Shown: one piece after another, positions 44,022 through 53,472 of the stretch
How positions within the stretch are numbered: the first letter of the stretch is position 1
Layout: the number at the start of each line of letters is the position of its first letter
Source of the DNA: Dyadobacter psychrophilus
GTDB taxonomy: Bacteria > Bacteroidota > Bacteroidia > Cytophagales > Spirosomataceae
Direction of reading: 5' to 3'
Assembly (NCBI RefSeq): GCF_900167945.1
Contig: NZ_FUZA01000002.1
Span: 868,001-932,000, forward strand
DNA: 64,000 nt
Translations under genes and position numbers: made by a program
The notes under the pieces: model-generated
What the model saw: the letters and a program-made list of their open reading frames with translations, nothing else
The model's database searches: none
What the model was told of the DNA's origin: nothing

Positions 44022-44624
44022 CACATCTGTAATTTTAATCCGAAATCGCCCATCTGAAAAGCGGGCGGTTTCGGGTAATTCCTTCATTGTATTTTGCGTT
44101 TTGTCATCACGAAACATAAAATTGAAGTTCCCATTTACTGTCCCGGAAGCTTTATCAATTTTAGTGATTTTGATCCATCCCGGTTTATCGTTCTGGTAAA
44201 TATAGCGTTTGGTGAGACCGCCCGCATTGCCGATATAAGAAAGTGCTGCGTAGTAATTATCCGTACCCCCGCGCTGGTTAATTTTCCTAATATTATTCCG
44301 GCGCTTTTTTAATGGAATATTATAAATGACCAGACTTTGCGTTTTCGTACACTCGGGATCCAAGCAACCGTTGGCAGTGTTGGGATTGGGTCCGCCCCCC
44401 ATACCGGGATAGTCAATGTCTGTGAAGATCACCAAATTAAATGTCTTGACCTTTTCTGGCATTTCCCCTTGTTTTCGAAGACGGAGCACTTTTCCGGTTC
44501 CATACCACAAAGAATCGTTTAGACGGCTTGTGACATTGAACTTGGTATCTGGTGGCAATGAAGGCTGTTTTGCACAACTCATGCAAACCACAAATAAAAT
44601 TGCAAACGGATATACAGGCTTCAT
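44010..44624 (-). CDS. small lipoprotein of unknown function
   Basis: A 204-residue lipoprotein with lipobox Cys17 (AILFVVCMSCAKQPSLPPD). The mature part is beta-rich and Thr/Asn-rich, with FNLVIFTDIDYPGMGGGPNP and a C-terminal DDKTQNTMKELPETARFSDG then RFRIKITDVLLR, which resembles the small DUF6252-like lipoproteins in general pattern. The last 12 bases overlap the 3' end of the convergent SusD gene. Function unknown. Confidence 0.6.
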   Translation of the reverse strand: MKPVYPFAILFVVCMSCAKQPSLPPDTKFNVTSRLNDSLWYGTGKVLRLRKQGEMPEKVKTFNLVIFTDIDYPGMGGGPNPNTANGCLDPECTKTQSLVIYNIPLKKRRNNIRKINQRGGTDNYYAALSYIGNAGGLTKRYIYQNDKPGWIKITKIDKASGTVNGNFNFMFRDDKTQNTMKELPETARFSDGRFRIKITDVLLR

Positions 44625-44667
44625 AAATATCTGGTTTTAAGCAAAAAAAGCCAGATGTAACCTTCGT

Positions 44668-47106
44668 TTACTCACTTTTCAAAACCTCAACCGGGTTGCT
44701 CCTTGCGGCTTTCATTGTTTGTGAACCGATCATGATAAAGGCTATAATTAATACAGTCAGTAAACCTGCAAAGAGTTCGAAGATTTGCACGGGCGTGTGA
44801 TATGGGAATCTGGTGAGTACGAAGCTTTCGAAGAACAGGTAGGTAACGGGCAGCGCGATAAGTGCGGATATGGATAACAAGACCAAGAAACCGCGACTCA
44901 GCAAATACACAAGATTGCCCGAGCTTGCTCCCATTACTTTGCGGATGCCAATCTCTTTCAGCCTCGTTTCAGTGGTAAATACCACCATTCCGAACAGCCC
45001 CATGGAAGCGATGGAAATGGCAAGGAATGAAAGGAAACCAATGATTTTTATCATTGTTGAAAATTCGCTGTATGCTTCTTCTATGGATTCCTCATAAAAT
45101 TCAGCTTTTAACGGATGAACACGATCAATGTTTTTCCAGGTGGATTCAATTTTTGCCATGGTTGCCATCATGTCTTTGCTTTGTATTTTAGCATTCACAA
45201 CTGCGCCATTTTCCGGCGTCCAGAACATGAATGCAACGGGCTCTATCAGGTTTTCAACTTTGCCATAATGAAAGTCTTTCATGACGCCGACAATGCTCAT
45301 CCGGTGGTCGTTTAATTTAAAATTACTGAATGTAATCTCTTCGCCGATTGCCTTCGCCGGATCGCCGTTACCAATGTTGAAGCGCTTCAAAAACTGCTGA
45401 TTGACAATCAGTTCCCGGGCGCCGTCGCCTGTGGCGGGGCGTCCTATGAAATTTCCGCCTGCAATGAGCTTGTACCCATGCAGCGGCATGTAGTTTTCGT
45501 CTACATTATTGGTCATAACCAATGCAGAATCGCGGGAATCTTTATATTTCATGTAGCCGCCCCAGGCATTTCCAACGCTCGTAACGATCAGCGACCGGGA
45601 TACCGCAGTCACTTCCGGCATTTCACTCAGTTCCTTCACCATTGCATCGGGTTTATTGCCCTGCATATTGATATTCAGAATGTTCTCTGTATTAAATCCG
45701 AGATCAAAAGCCAGAATGTTCTTATACTGCACATAACCAACCACGGTGGTTGTTATAAAAATTAATGTGACTGTGTATTGAATCACCACCAGTGCCCGCC
45801 TGAATGTTACTGGTTTAAACGACCTCACCGACGACACGTTCCTGAGCGCATTGATCGCACTGACTTTTGAAAAAAATACGGCAGGCATTATACCGGCAAT
45901 AATGCCTACCGTTACCGAAAAGAGGACGAAAGCCACGACCATTGCAGGCGTGAGATTCAGTTTCACAGTGCGCTGCATCTCCGGGGCCATATTGATCAGT
46001 TGCGGCCGCAATATCAGGAATAGCACAAATGAAAGCAACAGTGCAGACAGCGAGATCATAATCGCTTCGGCCAGGAACTGCTGCTTGATCTGATACTTTT
46101 GTGCACCGATGGCTTTGCGAAGCCCAACTTCTTTAAACCGTCGCATGGCCCTGGCGATGGAAAGATTGGTGTAGTTGAAACACGCTGATAATATGACCAC
46201 CAGCGCAAGACCACCCAGAATCCATATAACAACAGGAGGCATATGAGGACCCGAAGAGCCACTCATAGAGCCGGAATGAAGATTTTCCCCGACTACAATA
46301 TTGTGTAAAGGAAGCAGCTCCAACCGGATCTTAGTTTTTTCCTCGGCCAGATTTTCTTCTTTTGCAATGGCGTCCAGCTGCGACTGAATGGATGCCCTGC
46401 CCGATGCGAGATCTGCATTTTCGGGCAACATGACATACACTGAGTTCGAAAACATATTTGCCCAGTCCTCGAAATTTTTGTCATTTTTATTAAGTTGGCG
46501 TGCTGTGGACAGCGAAACCAATGCTTCAAAGCTGATATGGGAAAAGAACGGCACGTCCTTCATGATACCCGTGACCTGGTAATCGATCGTGTCGAATTTA
46601 ATTGACTTACCGAGCGCGGAATTGTTACCAAATAACTTTTTTGCCGCCGTTTCGGTCAGAACGATCGAGTAGGGGTCTTTCAGCGCTGTTTCGGGATTGC
46701 CCTCCAGCATGGGGAATGTAAACATCCTGAAAATAGACGGCTCGGCCCAAAATCCTTTGATAGGGAGCACATTATCACCCACGCGCGCATCCTGTAAAAA
46801 GTCGTTTCGAATGGTAACCACTTCTTCGATACCGGTCACTTTTTCGCGGATTAGTTTGCCGGTTTTCAGGGATGTCGAGGAATATTTGCCGCTGCCTTGC
46901 TCTCCTTTGAAAGTCGCTACGTTGGTGATACGGTAAATCCTGTCACCATTCTCATGGAATTTGTCATACGAACGCAGGTCAAGTACGAAAGCGATCAGCA
47001 GTAATCCGACCGACATACTTACGGCGAGGCCCACAATGTTGATGGAAGAGAACAGTTTATTGCGCATCAGGCTGCGCGCCGAAGTTTTGAAGTAGCTCCC
47101 GGTCAT
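44668..47106 (-). CDS. FtsX/MacB-type ABC transporter permease
   Basis: An 812-residue permease. The N-terminal transmembrane helix (KLFSSINIVGLAVSMSVGLLLIAF, about 17-42) is followed by a MacB_PCD periplasmic domain. Two FtsX domains follow, one around residues 285-420 (GLALVVILSACFNYTNLSIA, then RRFKEVGLRKAIGAQ) and one at the C-terminus (FLSFLAISIASMGLFGMVVF, then KEIGIRKVMGA). This is the large duplicated form common in Bacteroidota. No ATPase gene is adjacent, so the ATP-binding partner must be elsewhere. It probably exports lipids, peptides or drugs, or transduces envelope signals. Unusual repeats lie upstream at 47181-47280. Confidence 0.88.
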   Translation of the reverse strand: MTGSYFKTSARSLMRNKLFSSINIVGLAVSMSVGLLLIAFVLDLRSYDKFHENGDRIYRITNVATFKGEQGSGKYSSTSLKTGKLIREKVTGIEEVVTIRNDFLQDARVGDNVLPIKGFWAEPSIFRMFTFPMLEGNPETALKDPYSIVLTETAAKKLFGNNSALGKSIKFDTIDYQVTGIMKDVPFFSHISFEALVSLSTARQLNKNDKNFEDWANMFSNSVYVMLPENADLASGRASIQSQLDAIAKEENLAEEKTKIRLELLPLHNIVVGENLHSGSMSGSSGPHMPPVVIWILGGLALVVILSACFNYTNLSIARAMRRFKEVGLRKAIGAQKYQIKQQFLAEAIMISLSALLLSFVLFLILRPQLINMAPEMQRTVKLNLTPAMVVAFVLFSVTVGIIAGIMPAVFFSKVSAINALRNVSSVRSFKPVTFRRALVVIQYTVTLIFITTTVVGYVQYKNILAFDLGFNTENILNINMQGNKPDAMVKELSEMPEVTAVSRSLIVTSVGNAWGGYMKYKDSRDSALVMTNNVDENYMPLHGYKLIAGGNFIGRPATGDGARELIVNQQFLKRFNIGNGDPAKAIGEEITFSNFKLNDHRMSIVGVMKDFHYGKVENLIEPVAFMFWTPENGAVVNAKIQSKDMMATMAKIESTWKNIDRVHPLKAEFYEESIEEAYSEFSTMIKIIGFLSFLAISIASMGLFGMVVFTTETRLKEIGIRKVMGASSGNLVYLLSRGFLVLLSISALIALPVTYLFFESFVLTRFPYHTPVQIFELFAGLLTVLIIAFIMIGSQTMKAARSNPVEVLKSE

Positions 47107-47180
47107 GATCCTGGTGATAATGGGTTTGTATTATATGATGGTTTTCAAAAAATCCATGCCGTTTTCGTTAGTCATTAGAA

Positions 47181-47198
47181 GTCAGTTATTTAGCTGAC
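47181..47198. repeat. palindrome GTCAG-N8-CTGAC
   Basis: GTCAG (47181-47185) and CTGAC (47194-47198) are inverted around eight bases, 75-92 bp upstream of the ABC permease start. A possible regulator site. Confidence 0.35.
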
Positions 47199-47214
47199 AA
47201 ATGAATGTACTATC

Positions 47215-47230
47215 TGTTCGATATTGAACA
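47215..47230. promoter_or_regulatory. palindrome TGTTC-N6-GAACA
   Basis: TGTTCGATATTGAACA contains 5-base inverted half-sites and overlaps the first GAACATT repeat. Spacing suits a dimeric regulator. Confidence 0.45.
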
Positions 47231-47280
47231 TTTTACAGCCAGTATGAACATTATTATAATATTTAGAACATTATATATAC
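47221..47280 (+). repeat. three GAACATT direct repeats at exact 20-bp spacing
   Basis: GAACATT occurs at 47226-47232, 47246-47252 and 47266-47272, each in a 20-bp unit. The spacing is about two helical turns, which puts the sites on one face of the DNA, as for a regulator that binds cooperatively in tandem. Inverted near-copies occur at 47357 (TGTTCAATAT) and 47488 (ATGTTCAA). They lie upstream of the divergent ABC permease and SusC genes. Confidence 0.65.
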
Positions 47281-47449
47281 AATCAGGGAGCGGGATCACA
47301 GGAGGTTTCGAGGAAACAAGCGCAGGAAGTCCGTATTTTTCGCATTGGCAAATCAGTGTTCAATATGGTTAATCCAAGTTGAGCTAAATACAGTAAGTTG
47401 TGAAAGGCTAAGTCCGCTTTACGAATTATTATCAAAATAAAAAGATGCG

Positions 47450-47461
47450 TTTACGTACACA
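47450..47461 (+). promoter_or_regulatory. third copy of the ACGTACAC operator-like core
   Basis: TTTACGTACACA shares ACGTACAC with the two motifs at 38752 and 38999, but the flanks differ (TTT and ACAAT). It lies 180 bp upstream of the SusC start at 47641. An 8-base match can be coincidence, so LacI control of this pair is only suggested. Confidence 0.3.
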
Positions 47462-47640
47462 CAATTTGCGTTTTCGAGAACACTAAAATGTTCAAAAAAG
47501 CTGCATTACGCGGTAAAAGACCAAAATTTATATGGGAATGCAGAAAATTGGCAAATGAAAAATTGCATTATTTTTAAAACAACCATATTAATATGAAGTA
47601 AAAAACGGTTACTTTGGCACGTAAACAAAAATTTACTTCA

Positions 47641-50600
47641 ATGAAAAAACCTAAGCCCAAACCAACAATGTGGTTCCCCAGAAAAGGTTCGTTGCGCTAT
47701 CCGCTCGCAATGATGATTGGGATGTCACTCATTCATTCTCCCCAGAGCATCGCGCTCCCATTTGCAAATCACGCAACCGCTGAAGTCATCCGTCTGGACC
47801 GGACCGTTACCGGTAAAGTGAAAGATGAAAATGGAGAACCGCTCGTGGGTGTAACCGTTACCATTAAAGGTAATAATGCTATTGGTGCATCTACCGATCT
47901 TAATGGGGATTTTTCGCTGATCATTCCCGAAAACCTGATCAGCAATGCTACGCTGGTATTCAGCTACATCGGATACGCACCGGTTGAAGCCGCATTAGGC
48001 GAGCAAAACACGTTTGACATTGCGCTGACATCTGCATCCAATCAGCTGGAGCAGGTCGTGGTGGTGGGATATTCTGCCAAAAAGGTAAAATACCTGTCGA
48101 GTTCCGTTTCAACGATCAACAATGAAAAACTAAGGGATGTAACATCCAACGAACTTCCTAATCTGCTTCAGGGAAAAGCGCCTGGGGTTGTGGTTTCGAG
48201 CGCATCGGGTGATCCTACCAGCGCAGGACGTATATTAATCCGCGGTGCAGGGACGATTTCTGCGGGCACTTCGCCGTTAATTGTAGTAGACGGCAACATT
48301 GGCGGAAGTTACAATCCCGTGGATGTTGAGAGCATTACCGTATTGAAAGATGTCGCTGCAACTGGGTTATACGGATCACGTGCCGCAAACGGGGTTATTA
48401 TTGTGAACACCAAGATGGGAAAGGCTGGAAAAACGCAAATCAGCTTTGCCAACACCATGGGTTTTGCGCAGGCTACGACGGGAAATTTCCGGTTGATGAA
48501 TTCGCAGCAATTATACGATTTCCAAAGCACCTTTTACCCTCGCGAAGCATCGGTTCTTCAAACAAATACCAACTGGTGGAATGAAGCATTCAGGACAGGA
48601 TTTGTGAACAACCATACGATTTCTGCTTCCGGCGGAAGTGAAAGGACCACTTTTTACATCTCTGCCAATTATTACAAAGAACAGGGAACACAGATCGAAA
48701 ATGATAAAACCGGCTATAACTTTCGGGCGAACCTGCAATCGCAGCTGACCAACAGGCTTACTGCCAAGGTTTTATTTAATGGAACATTCAATAAGGACAA
48801 TTATGCCAACAGTAATACTTTATACGATGCCTACAACAATCTTCCGTTTGACCCGGCCTATGATGCGGACGGTCAGCCGATAGATGGCAGGACTTACCCG
48901 AACTGGCTGGGACGCGACCGCGAAAGTTTCCTGCATTCGGTGCAGTACAATTATTCCAAGGCGCAAAGTCTGAATGTTACAACGGATGTAAACCTGGATT
49001 ACGAGCTGACCGATAAAATCACATTGTCCTCTTACAACCGGATTAATTTCGGGAATGGCCTCAGTGCAAGCTACAATGATAAACGCACCAAGCAAGGAGG
49101 TGCTAACAGCGGTGAGCTTTATAACGGAACATCTTATTCGAGTCGTTTGCTGACGTCGAACCGTATTCGTTATTCAGAAGATTTCGGTAAACACGGCCTC
49201 ACGGTTCTCGGTGTTGCCGAAGCTGAAACCACTTATTCCAGCAGCACCAGCGCGGCAGGTAAAGGTTTGCCGCCTGGCCGCGATGTAATGTCTGTGGCCA
49301 CGGACATCCTCACCAACCCAACCGGATTAAACGAGCAGGTTGGGTTTCGTAAATTTCTCGGACAGGCTGATTACAACTACGACAACAAGTATTTCCTCGT
49401 TGGTTCTTTTGTAAATGAGTTTTCTTCTTTGTTTGGAAAAAACAATTCTACTGCGAACTTCTACCAGTTGGGCGCGTCCTGGATTTTAAGCAATGAGGAA
49501 TTCTTGAAAAACAACAAAACCCTGACCTTCGCCAAGCTCCGTGCAAGTAATGGAACAGTGGGTAATGCAGACGGGATCAGTAATTTTGCCTCACTAGGGT
49601 TGTATACGATCTCTTCGGATGCGTCTTATTCCGGACTTCCGGGCGCAGCTCCTTCTCAGAAGGGAAACCCGGACCTGACGTGGGAAAAAATTAAATCATC
49701 CAATGTTGGGTTTGACCTGAGCTTCTTTAACCGTATCGATCTGGTTGTTGACGCCTATGTGAAAGAGGCCAGCGAGCTGCTGTATCGCAAACCACTCGCA
49801 GCAACCACGGGTTACAGCTATGTTTGGGTGAATGCGGGATCTATTCGCAATAAAGGGATTGAGTTCAGCCTGACATCCACCAACATTAAAGGCAAGGATT
49901 TTAATTGGGAAACCAACCTGAACATGGCCTTCAACCGCAACAAAGTGCTTGAACTGAGCGATGGTTCCACCGTTTTCAATTCCGGTGCACGCCAGCCAAT
50001 CGCTGTCGGCCACAATATGGACGAATACAATTTGCCGATCTGGGCGGGTGTAAATCCTGAAAATGGTGATCCGCAGTGGGAAAAAGTTGTAAAGGATGCG
50101 AATGGCAATGTCACCAAGGAGCTTACCAGCACGTATAACCAGGCTCAGACTGCCGACTCACGCCAGTTCGCTGGAAAAACGGCTGCTCCGAAGTTCACAG
50201 GCGGTCTTTCGAACACAGTGACCTATAAAAACTTCACAGTATCCGCTTTCTTCAACTTCGTTTATGGAAACTGGGTGTATAACGAAAGCCGTGTTTATTT
50301 TGATAACGACGGTCTTTACGAAAGTTACAACCAAATGGTCCTTGCCAAGGGATGGAGCCGCTGGGAAAAACCTGGCGATGTCGTTACGCACCCGAAGCCA
50401 ATTGTCGGCGGTAACAAGGATTCCAACCAATCTTCTTCACGTTATCTGGAAGATGGCAGTTATATCCGCCTGAGAAACGTACGTGTTGGCTATTCTCTTC
50501 CTGATAATCTGTTGGGTAAAAATGGTTTTTCGAGAGTGTCGGTTTTCGTAAGTGGCGATAACCTGTGGACGGGAACCAAGTTCTCGGGCCCGGATCCGGA

Positions 50601-50697
50601 GGTTACTTTATCACAGGTTGATTTAAGCTCGGGTTTGTCCAGCTTAAGATATCCAATCAGCAAAAAATATCTTATCGGAATCAACTTTTCATTCTAA
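47641..50697 (+). CDS. SusC/RagA-family TonB-linked outer-membrane protein
   Basis: Start at the ATG at 47641 (1018 residues); the frame opens at a TTG 27 bp earlier with no signal. N-terminal signal region (LRYPLAMMIGMSLIHSPQSI), CarboxypepD_reg-like domain at about 50-130 (KVKDENGEPLVGVTVTIKG), no STN domain. The plug shows VVVVGYSAKKVKYLSSSVST, ILIRGAGTISAGTSPLIVVD and ITVLKDVAATGLYGSRAANG. The barrel ends IGINFSF. It pairs with the SusD encoded five bases downstream. Substrate unknown. Confidence 0.92.
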   Translation: MKKPKPKPTMWFPRKGSLRYPLAMMIGMSLIHSPQSIALPFANHATAEVIRLDRTVTGKVKDENGEPLVGVTVTIKGNNAIGASTDLNGDFSLIIPENLISNATLVFSYIGYAPVEAALGEQNTFDIALTSASNQLEQVVVVGYSAKKVKYLSSSVSTINNEKLRDVTSNELPNLLQGKAPGVVVSSASGDPTSAGRILIRGAGTISAGTSPLIVVDGNIGGSYNPVDVESITVLKDVAATGLYGSRAANGVIIVNTKMGKAGKTQISFANTMGFAQATTGNFRLMNSQQLYDFQSTFYPREASVLQTNTNWWNEAFRTGFVNNHTISASGGSERTTFYISANYYKEQGTQIENDKTGYNFRANLQSQLTNRLTAKVLFNGTFNKDNYANSNTLYDAYNNLPFDPAYDADGQPIDGRTYPNWLGRDRESFLHSVQYNYSKAQSLNVTTDVNLDYELTDKITLSSYNRINFGNGLSASYNDKRTKQGGANSGELYNGTSYSSRLLTSNRIRYSEDFGKHGLTVLGVAEAETTYSSSTSAAGKGLPPGRDVMSVATDILTNPTGLNEQVGFRKFLGQADYNYDNKYFLVGSFVNEFSSLFGKNNSTANFYQLGASWILSNEEFLKNNKTLTFAKLRASNGTVGNADGISNFASLGLYTISSDASYSGLPGAAPSQKGNPDLTWEKIKSSNVGFDLSFFNRIDLVVDAYVKEASELLYRKPLAATTGYSYVWVNAGSIRNKGIEFSLTSTNIKGKDFNWETNLNMAFNRNKVLELSDGSTVFNSGARQPIAVGHNMDEYNLPIWAGVNPENGDPQWEKVVKDANGNVTKELTSTYNQAQTADSRQFAGKTAAPKFTGGLSNTVTYKNFTVSAFFNFVYGNWVYNESRVYFDNDGLYESYNQMVLAKGWSRWEKPGDVVTHPKPIVGGNKDSNQSSSRYLEDGSYIRLRNVRVGYSLPDNLLGKNGFSRVSVFVSGDNLWTGTKFSGPDPEVTLSQVDLSSGLSSLRYPISKKYLIGINFSF

Positions 50698-50701
50698 TAT
50701 C

Positions 50702-52210
50702 ATGAGAAAATATTCAATACATAAATTACTGTTAATGGGGGCATTGCTGTTCGTTACAGCATCGTGTGAAAAATACTACGAACCTACCACCTCCATTGAC
50801 GAAGAGTCGGCGCTTACCAATGCTGCGGACGTAGAAACGGCTACCATTGGAACCTATGCGGTATTACTGAATGCAGCTTACGTTCGCAGTGTGCATTTCC
50901 TGATGGAATACCCAAGTGATGAAGTGGCACAGGGACAATCTTCCGGTGACGACCTTACGCGGGCTTATCGTTACACGCATATCAACACTTCGGGCCACGC
51001 TACCAACTTCTGGGGGCAGGCTTATAAGGTGATCGCGGCGGCGAACAAAATCATTGCCTATGTTCCGGACGAATCGTCTGTGATTTTGCGGCAGCTCAAA
51101 GGTGAAAACCTTTATCTGAGAGCAATGATGCACTTCAACCTGGTGCGTGTTTTCGGCAGGCCATATACGCAGGAAGGCGGTAATAACCCAGGCGTTCCGC
51201 TGTTGATGGACGGAATGAGCGACGACGCGATTAATAATATTACGCGCAGTCCGGTGAAGGAAGTGTATGACTCGGTCATCCAGGACCTGATCAAAGCCGC
51301 CGACTTAATGTCAGAGGATAAATCCAATTCTTTTGCGTCGAAGGAAGTCGCGCAGGCGCTGCTTGCACGTGTGTATCTGTACAAAGGTGAGAATGAGAAT
51401 GCGATCAAATATGCCGATCTGGTTATTAAATCGGGCCGTTACAAGCTGGTTCAGGGCGGTGAATTCAGCAGTTATTTCAAAACAGCACCTGCCAGCAACC
51501 AGGAAACGATTTTCGCGATTCGCCATACGAAAGTGCAGGATAGGGGTTTTTCTGCCATCGGATCCATGTATTTCAGCGCCGATGCTTCGGGAACTGCTGA
51601 GGGCCAGGGTGTAAGTGGCTGGGCAGAGATTTATGCTTCGAAAAAATATGTTGATTTTCTGGCTAAAAATCCAGCCGACCTGAGAAGCAACTTTATCTCT
51701 CCGTACACAATTAACGGCGTTTTGCAGCACAATATAAAGTTATCGCCCTCCACGCCCATGTATTACATTAACAAATATTCCATGCAGGAAGGCGTAATTA
51801 ACCTCAGCTCACCAGTGTATCTGCGACTTGCAGAAATGCACCTGATCCGGGCGGAGGCCAATGCAAAAACGGGCAAAACAGCAGCGGCGCTGGAAGATGT
51901 AAACCTGCTTCGTCAACGCGCAGGATTATCTGGAAACGCGCTTTACACCGTAGGAAATCTGGGCGCGAAAAAAGTCCTGGATGTAGTAATGGAAGAACGC
52001 TGGCTCGAACTTGCGTTCGAAGGGCACCGTTCGTATGACCTGTTCCGTAATAATTTACCTATGGAAAGAAATTATCCGGGAACACATTCATTGAACAATA
52101 CGCCAACAACCAACATTACGCAAAAGGTTTTACCAACCGATGCCCGCACCATTTTCTTTATACCGCAGGCGGAAATTGATCGCAATCCAAAACTGACCCA
52201 AAATCCGTGA
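50702..52210 (+). CDS. SusD/RagB-family nutrient-binding lipoprotein
   Basis: A 502-residue lipoprotein with lipobox Cys22 (LLFVTASCEKYYEPTTS). It has SusD features NKIIAYVPDE, LKGENLYLRAMMHFNLVRVF, LRLAEMHLIRAEANAKTGK and DVVMEERWLELAFEGHRSYD, with a C-terminal QAEIDRNPKLTQNP. It starts five bases after the SusC stop, so the two are tightly coupled. A strong terminator follows. Confidence 0.93.
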   Translation: MRKYSIHKLLLMGALLFVTASCEKYYEPTTSIDEESALTNAADVETATIGTYAVLLNAAYVRSVHFLMEYPSDEVAQGQSSGDDLTRAYRYTHINTSGHATNFWGQAYKVIAAANKIIAYVPDESSVILRQLKGENLYLRAMMHFNLVRVFGRPYTQEGGNNPGVPLLMDGMSDDAINNITRSPVKEVYDSVIQDLIKAADLMSEDKSNSFASKEVAQALLARVYLYKGENENAIKYADLVIKSGRYKLVQGGEFSSYFKTAPASNQETIFAIRHTKVQDRGFSAIGSMYFSADASGTAEGQGVSGWAEIYASKKYVDFLAKNPADLRSNFISPYTINGVLQHNIKLSPSTPMYYINKYSMQEGVINLSSPVYLRLAEMHLIRAEANAKTGKTAAALEDVNLLRQRAGLSGNALYTVGNLGAKKVLDVVMEERWLELAFEGHRSYDLFRNNLPMERNYPGTHSLNNTPTTNITQKVLPTDARTIFFIPQAEIDRNPKLTQNP

Positions 52211-52229
52211 AAGCGGATGTTTAAATGTT

Positions 52230-52266
52230 AAAAAGGTGGCGCTGGGAATTCCTGCGCCACCTTTTT
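52230..52266. terminator. strong bidirectional terminator
   Basis: AAAAAGGTGGCGC (52230-52242) pairs with GCGCCACCTTTTT (52254-52266) around an 11-base loop. It separates the convergent SusD (+) and Old Yellow Enzyme (-) genes. Confidence 0.85.
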
Positions 52267-52285
52267 TATAAGAGGTTTTCAAAAA

Positions 52286-53383
52286 TTACGCCTGCACTTC
52301 TCGTGCCGCGTTTAAAAACGGATAATCGGTGTAACCGTGTTCGTCGCCTCCGTACATGGTGTTCCTGTCCGCTTCATTTAATTCTGCATTCAGTTCAAAG
52401 CGTTTAGGCAGATCCGGGTTTGCCAGGAATAACACGCCGTAGGAAATCATTTTCGCGATGCCCTTTTCAAGCTCCTCTTCACCCGATTCCCTGGTATATC
52501 CCATGTTACCGATGACGGTGTGACGGGTTAGTTTGCCAAATGTTTCGAGAATATTCTGAGGATAATGAGGGAATTTTTCGACCGGAAAACCTGCGTTCAT
52601 GAAATGAATGTAAGCAAGTGGCATTTCGTCGAGGCCTTCTATTAACGCGGTAAATTGCGGAATCGGTTCTTGGTGGGTAATGTTGTTATATGGAATGGCA
52701 GGAGAAAGTTTGATCCCGGCTTTATCTGCACCCACCGCATCAACAAGCGCCTGCATAACTTCCAATGTAAACCGGTTGCGGTTTTCTACACTTCCGCCGT
52801 AATCATCAGTTCGTTGATTAGCGCTTTCAGCCAAAAACTGATTGGGCAGGTAACCAAAAGCTGCGTGAAGCTCGACACCATCAAAACCTGCTTCCATTGC
52901 ATTTACAGCCGCTTGTCTGTAATCCTGAATGACCTGTTTTATCTCCTCGTAAGAAAGTGCAACGGGTGTCTCATAGTCAACCATGCCTTTGCCGGTGAAA
53001 TGCTGCTGCCCTTCAATAGCCAGCGCCGAAGGCGCGACAGGCAAAGCGCCATTTCTAACCGAAGTGTGGCCTACACGGCCAGTATGCCAAAGTTGTGCAT
53101 ATATGACGCTTCCATTTTGATGCACTGCTTCCGTTACCTTTTTCCAGGCATCAATTTGGGTTTTTGTGAATATGCCGGGTGTTGCAGGGCTGCCTTTCGC
53201 TTGTTCGGAGATATTAATCCCCTCCGTAACGATCAATCCCGCAGAAGCTCTTTGGGTATAGTATAAAACAGTGAGGGCATTCACGACTCCGTCGTTTGAA
53301 GCGCGGCTTCTGGTCATGGGCGCCATAGCCATCCTGTTTTTCAATACGTTATTTCCTAGTTTTATTTCGCTTAAAAGATTCAT
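52286..53383 (-). CDS. alkene reductase (Old Yellow Enzyme family)
   Basis: A 365-residue FMN-dependent reductase that reduces activated C=C bonds using NAD(P)H in the cytoplasm. Key parts are MAMAPMTRSRA (about 18-28), YAQLWHTGRVGH (about 95-106) and ELHAAFGYLPNQFL (171-184), where His173 and Tyr178 occupy conserved substrate positions. Usually the fourth residue of the HxxH/N motif is His or Asn; here it is Phe176. NQRTDDYGGSVENR and the FMN loop GNMGYTRE follow. It is divergent from the HxlR regulator, which probably controls it in response to electrophiles or quinones. Confidence 0.9.
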   Translation of the reverse strand: MNLLSEIKLGNNVLKNRMAMAPMTRSRASNDGVVNALTVLYYTQRASAGLIVTEGINISEQAKGSPATPGIFTKTQIDAWKKVTEAVHQNGSVIYAQLWHTGRVGHTSVRNGALPVAPSALAIEGQQHFTGKGMVDYETPVALSYEEIKQVIQDYRQAAVNAMEAGFDGVELHAAFGYLPNQFLAESANQRTDDYGGSVENRNRFTLEVMQALVDAVGADKAGIKLSPAIPYNNITHQEPIPQFTALIEGLDEMPLAYIHFMNAGFPVEKFPHYPQNILETFGKLTRHTVIGNMGYTRESGEEELEKGIAKMISYGVLFLANPDLPKRFELNAELNEADRNTMYGGDEHGYTDYPFLNAAREVQA

Positions 53384-53458
53384 TTCAAATTGATTTGATA
53401 AAATTGATTGTTGATTTTGTTTTGCAGGTGCGATAGCAAAACTAAGGTGGGGATGTTA

Positions 53459-53466
53459 TACTTTTG
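53459..53466 (+). promoter_or_regulatory. -7 promoter element (TACTTTTG) of the HxlR gene
   Basis: This matches TAnnTTTG, 41 bp before the ATG at 53508, with the 18-bp repeats directly downstream. No TTG element is visible in the -33 position. Confidence 0.4.
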
Positions 53467-53472
53467 TTATCT

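Larger units (their letters stand above)
47107..47640. other. divergent intergenic region, no gene
   Basis: The 534-bp AT-rich gap lies between the ABC permease (-) and SusC (+) starts. It holds the phased GAACATT repeats (47221-47280), a TGTTC/GAACA palindrome (47215-47230), and inverted copies of TTGAACA-like sequence at 47357-47366 and 47488-47495. A GTCAG/CTGAC palindrome lies at 47181-47198 and an operator-like ACGTACAC at 47453-47460. I see no coding frame, RNA gene or clear TAnnTTTG promoter. Confidence 0.7.

Noticed and set aside
47221..47280. Interpretation of the 20-bp repeats as a CRISPR array or replication origin iterons
   Set aside because: There are only three short imperfect units without spacers of CRISPR length, and no cas, rep or dnaA gene is nearby; operator sites are the simpler reading.
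52655..53266. 203-codon plus-strand open frame inside the alkene reductase gene
   Set aside because: It is antisense to a confirmed reductase with no recognisable product.
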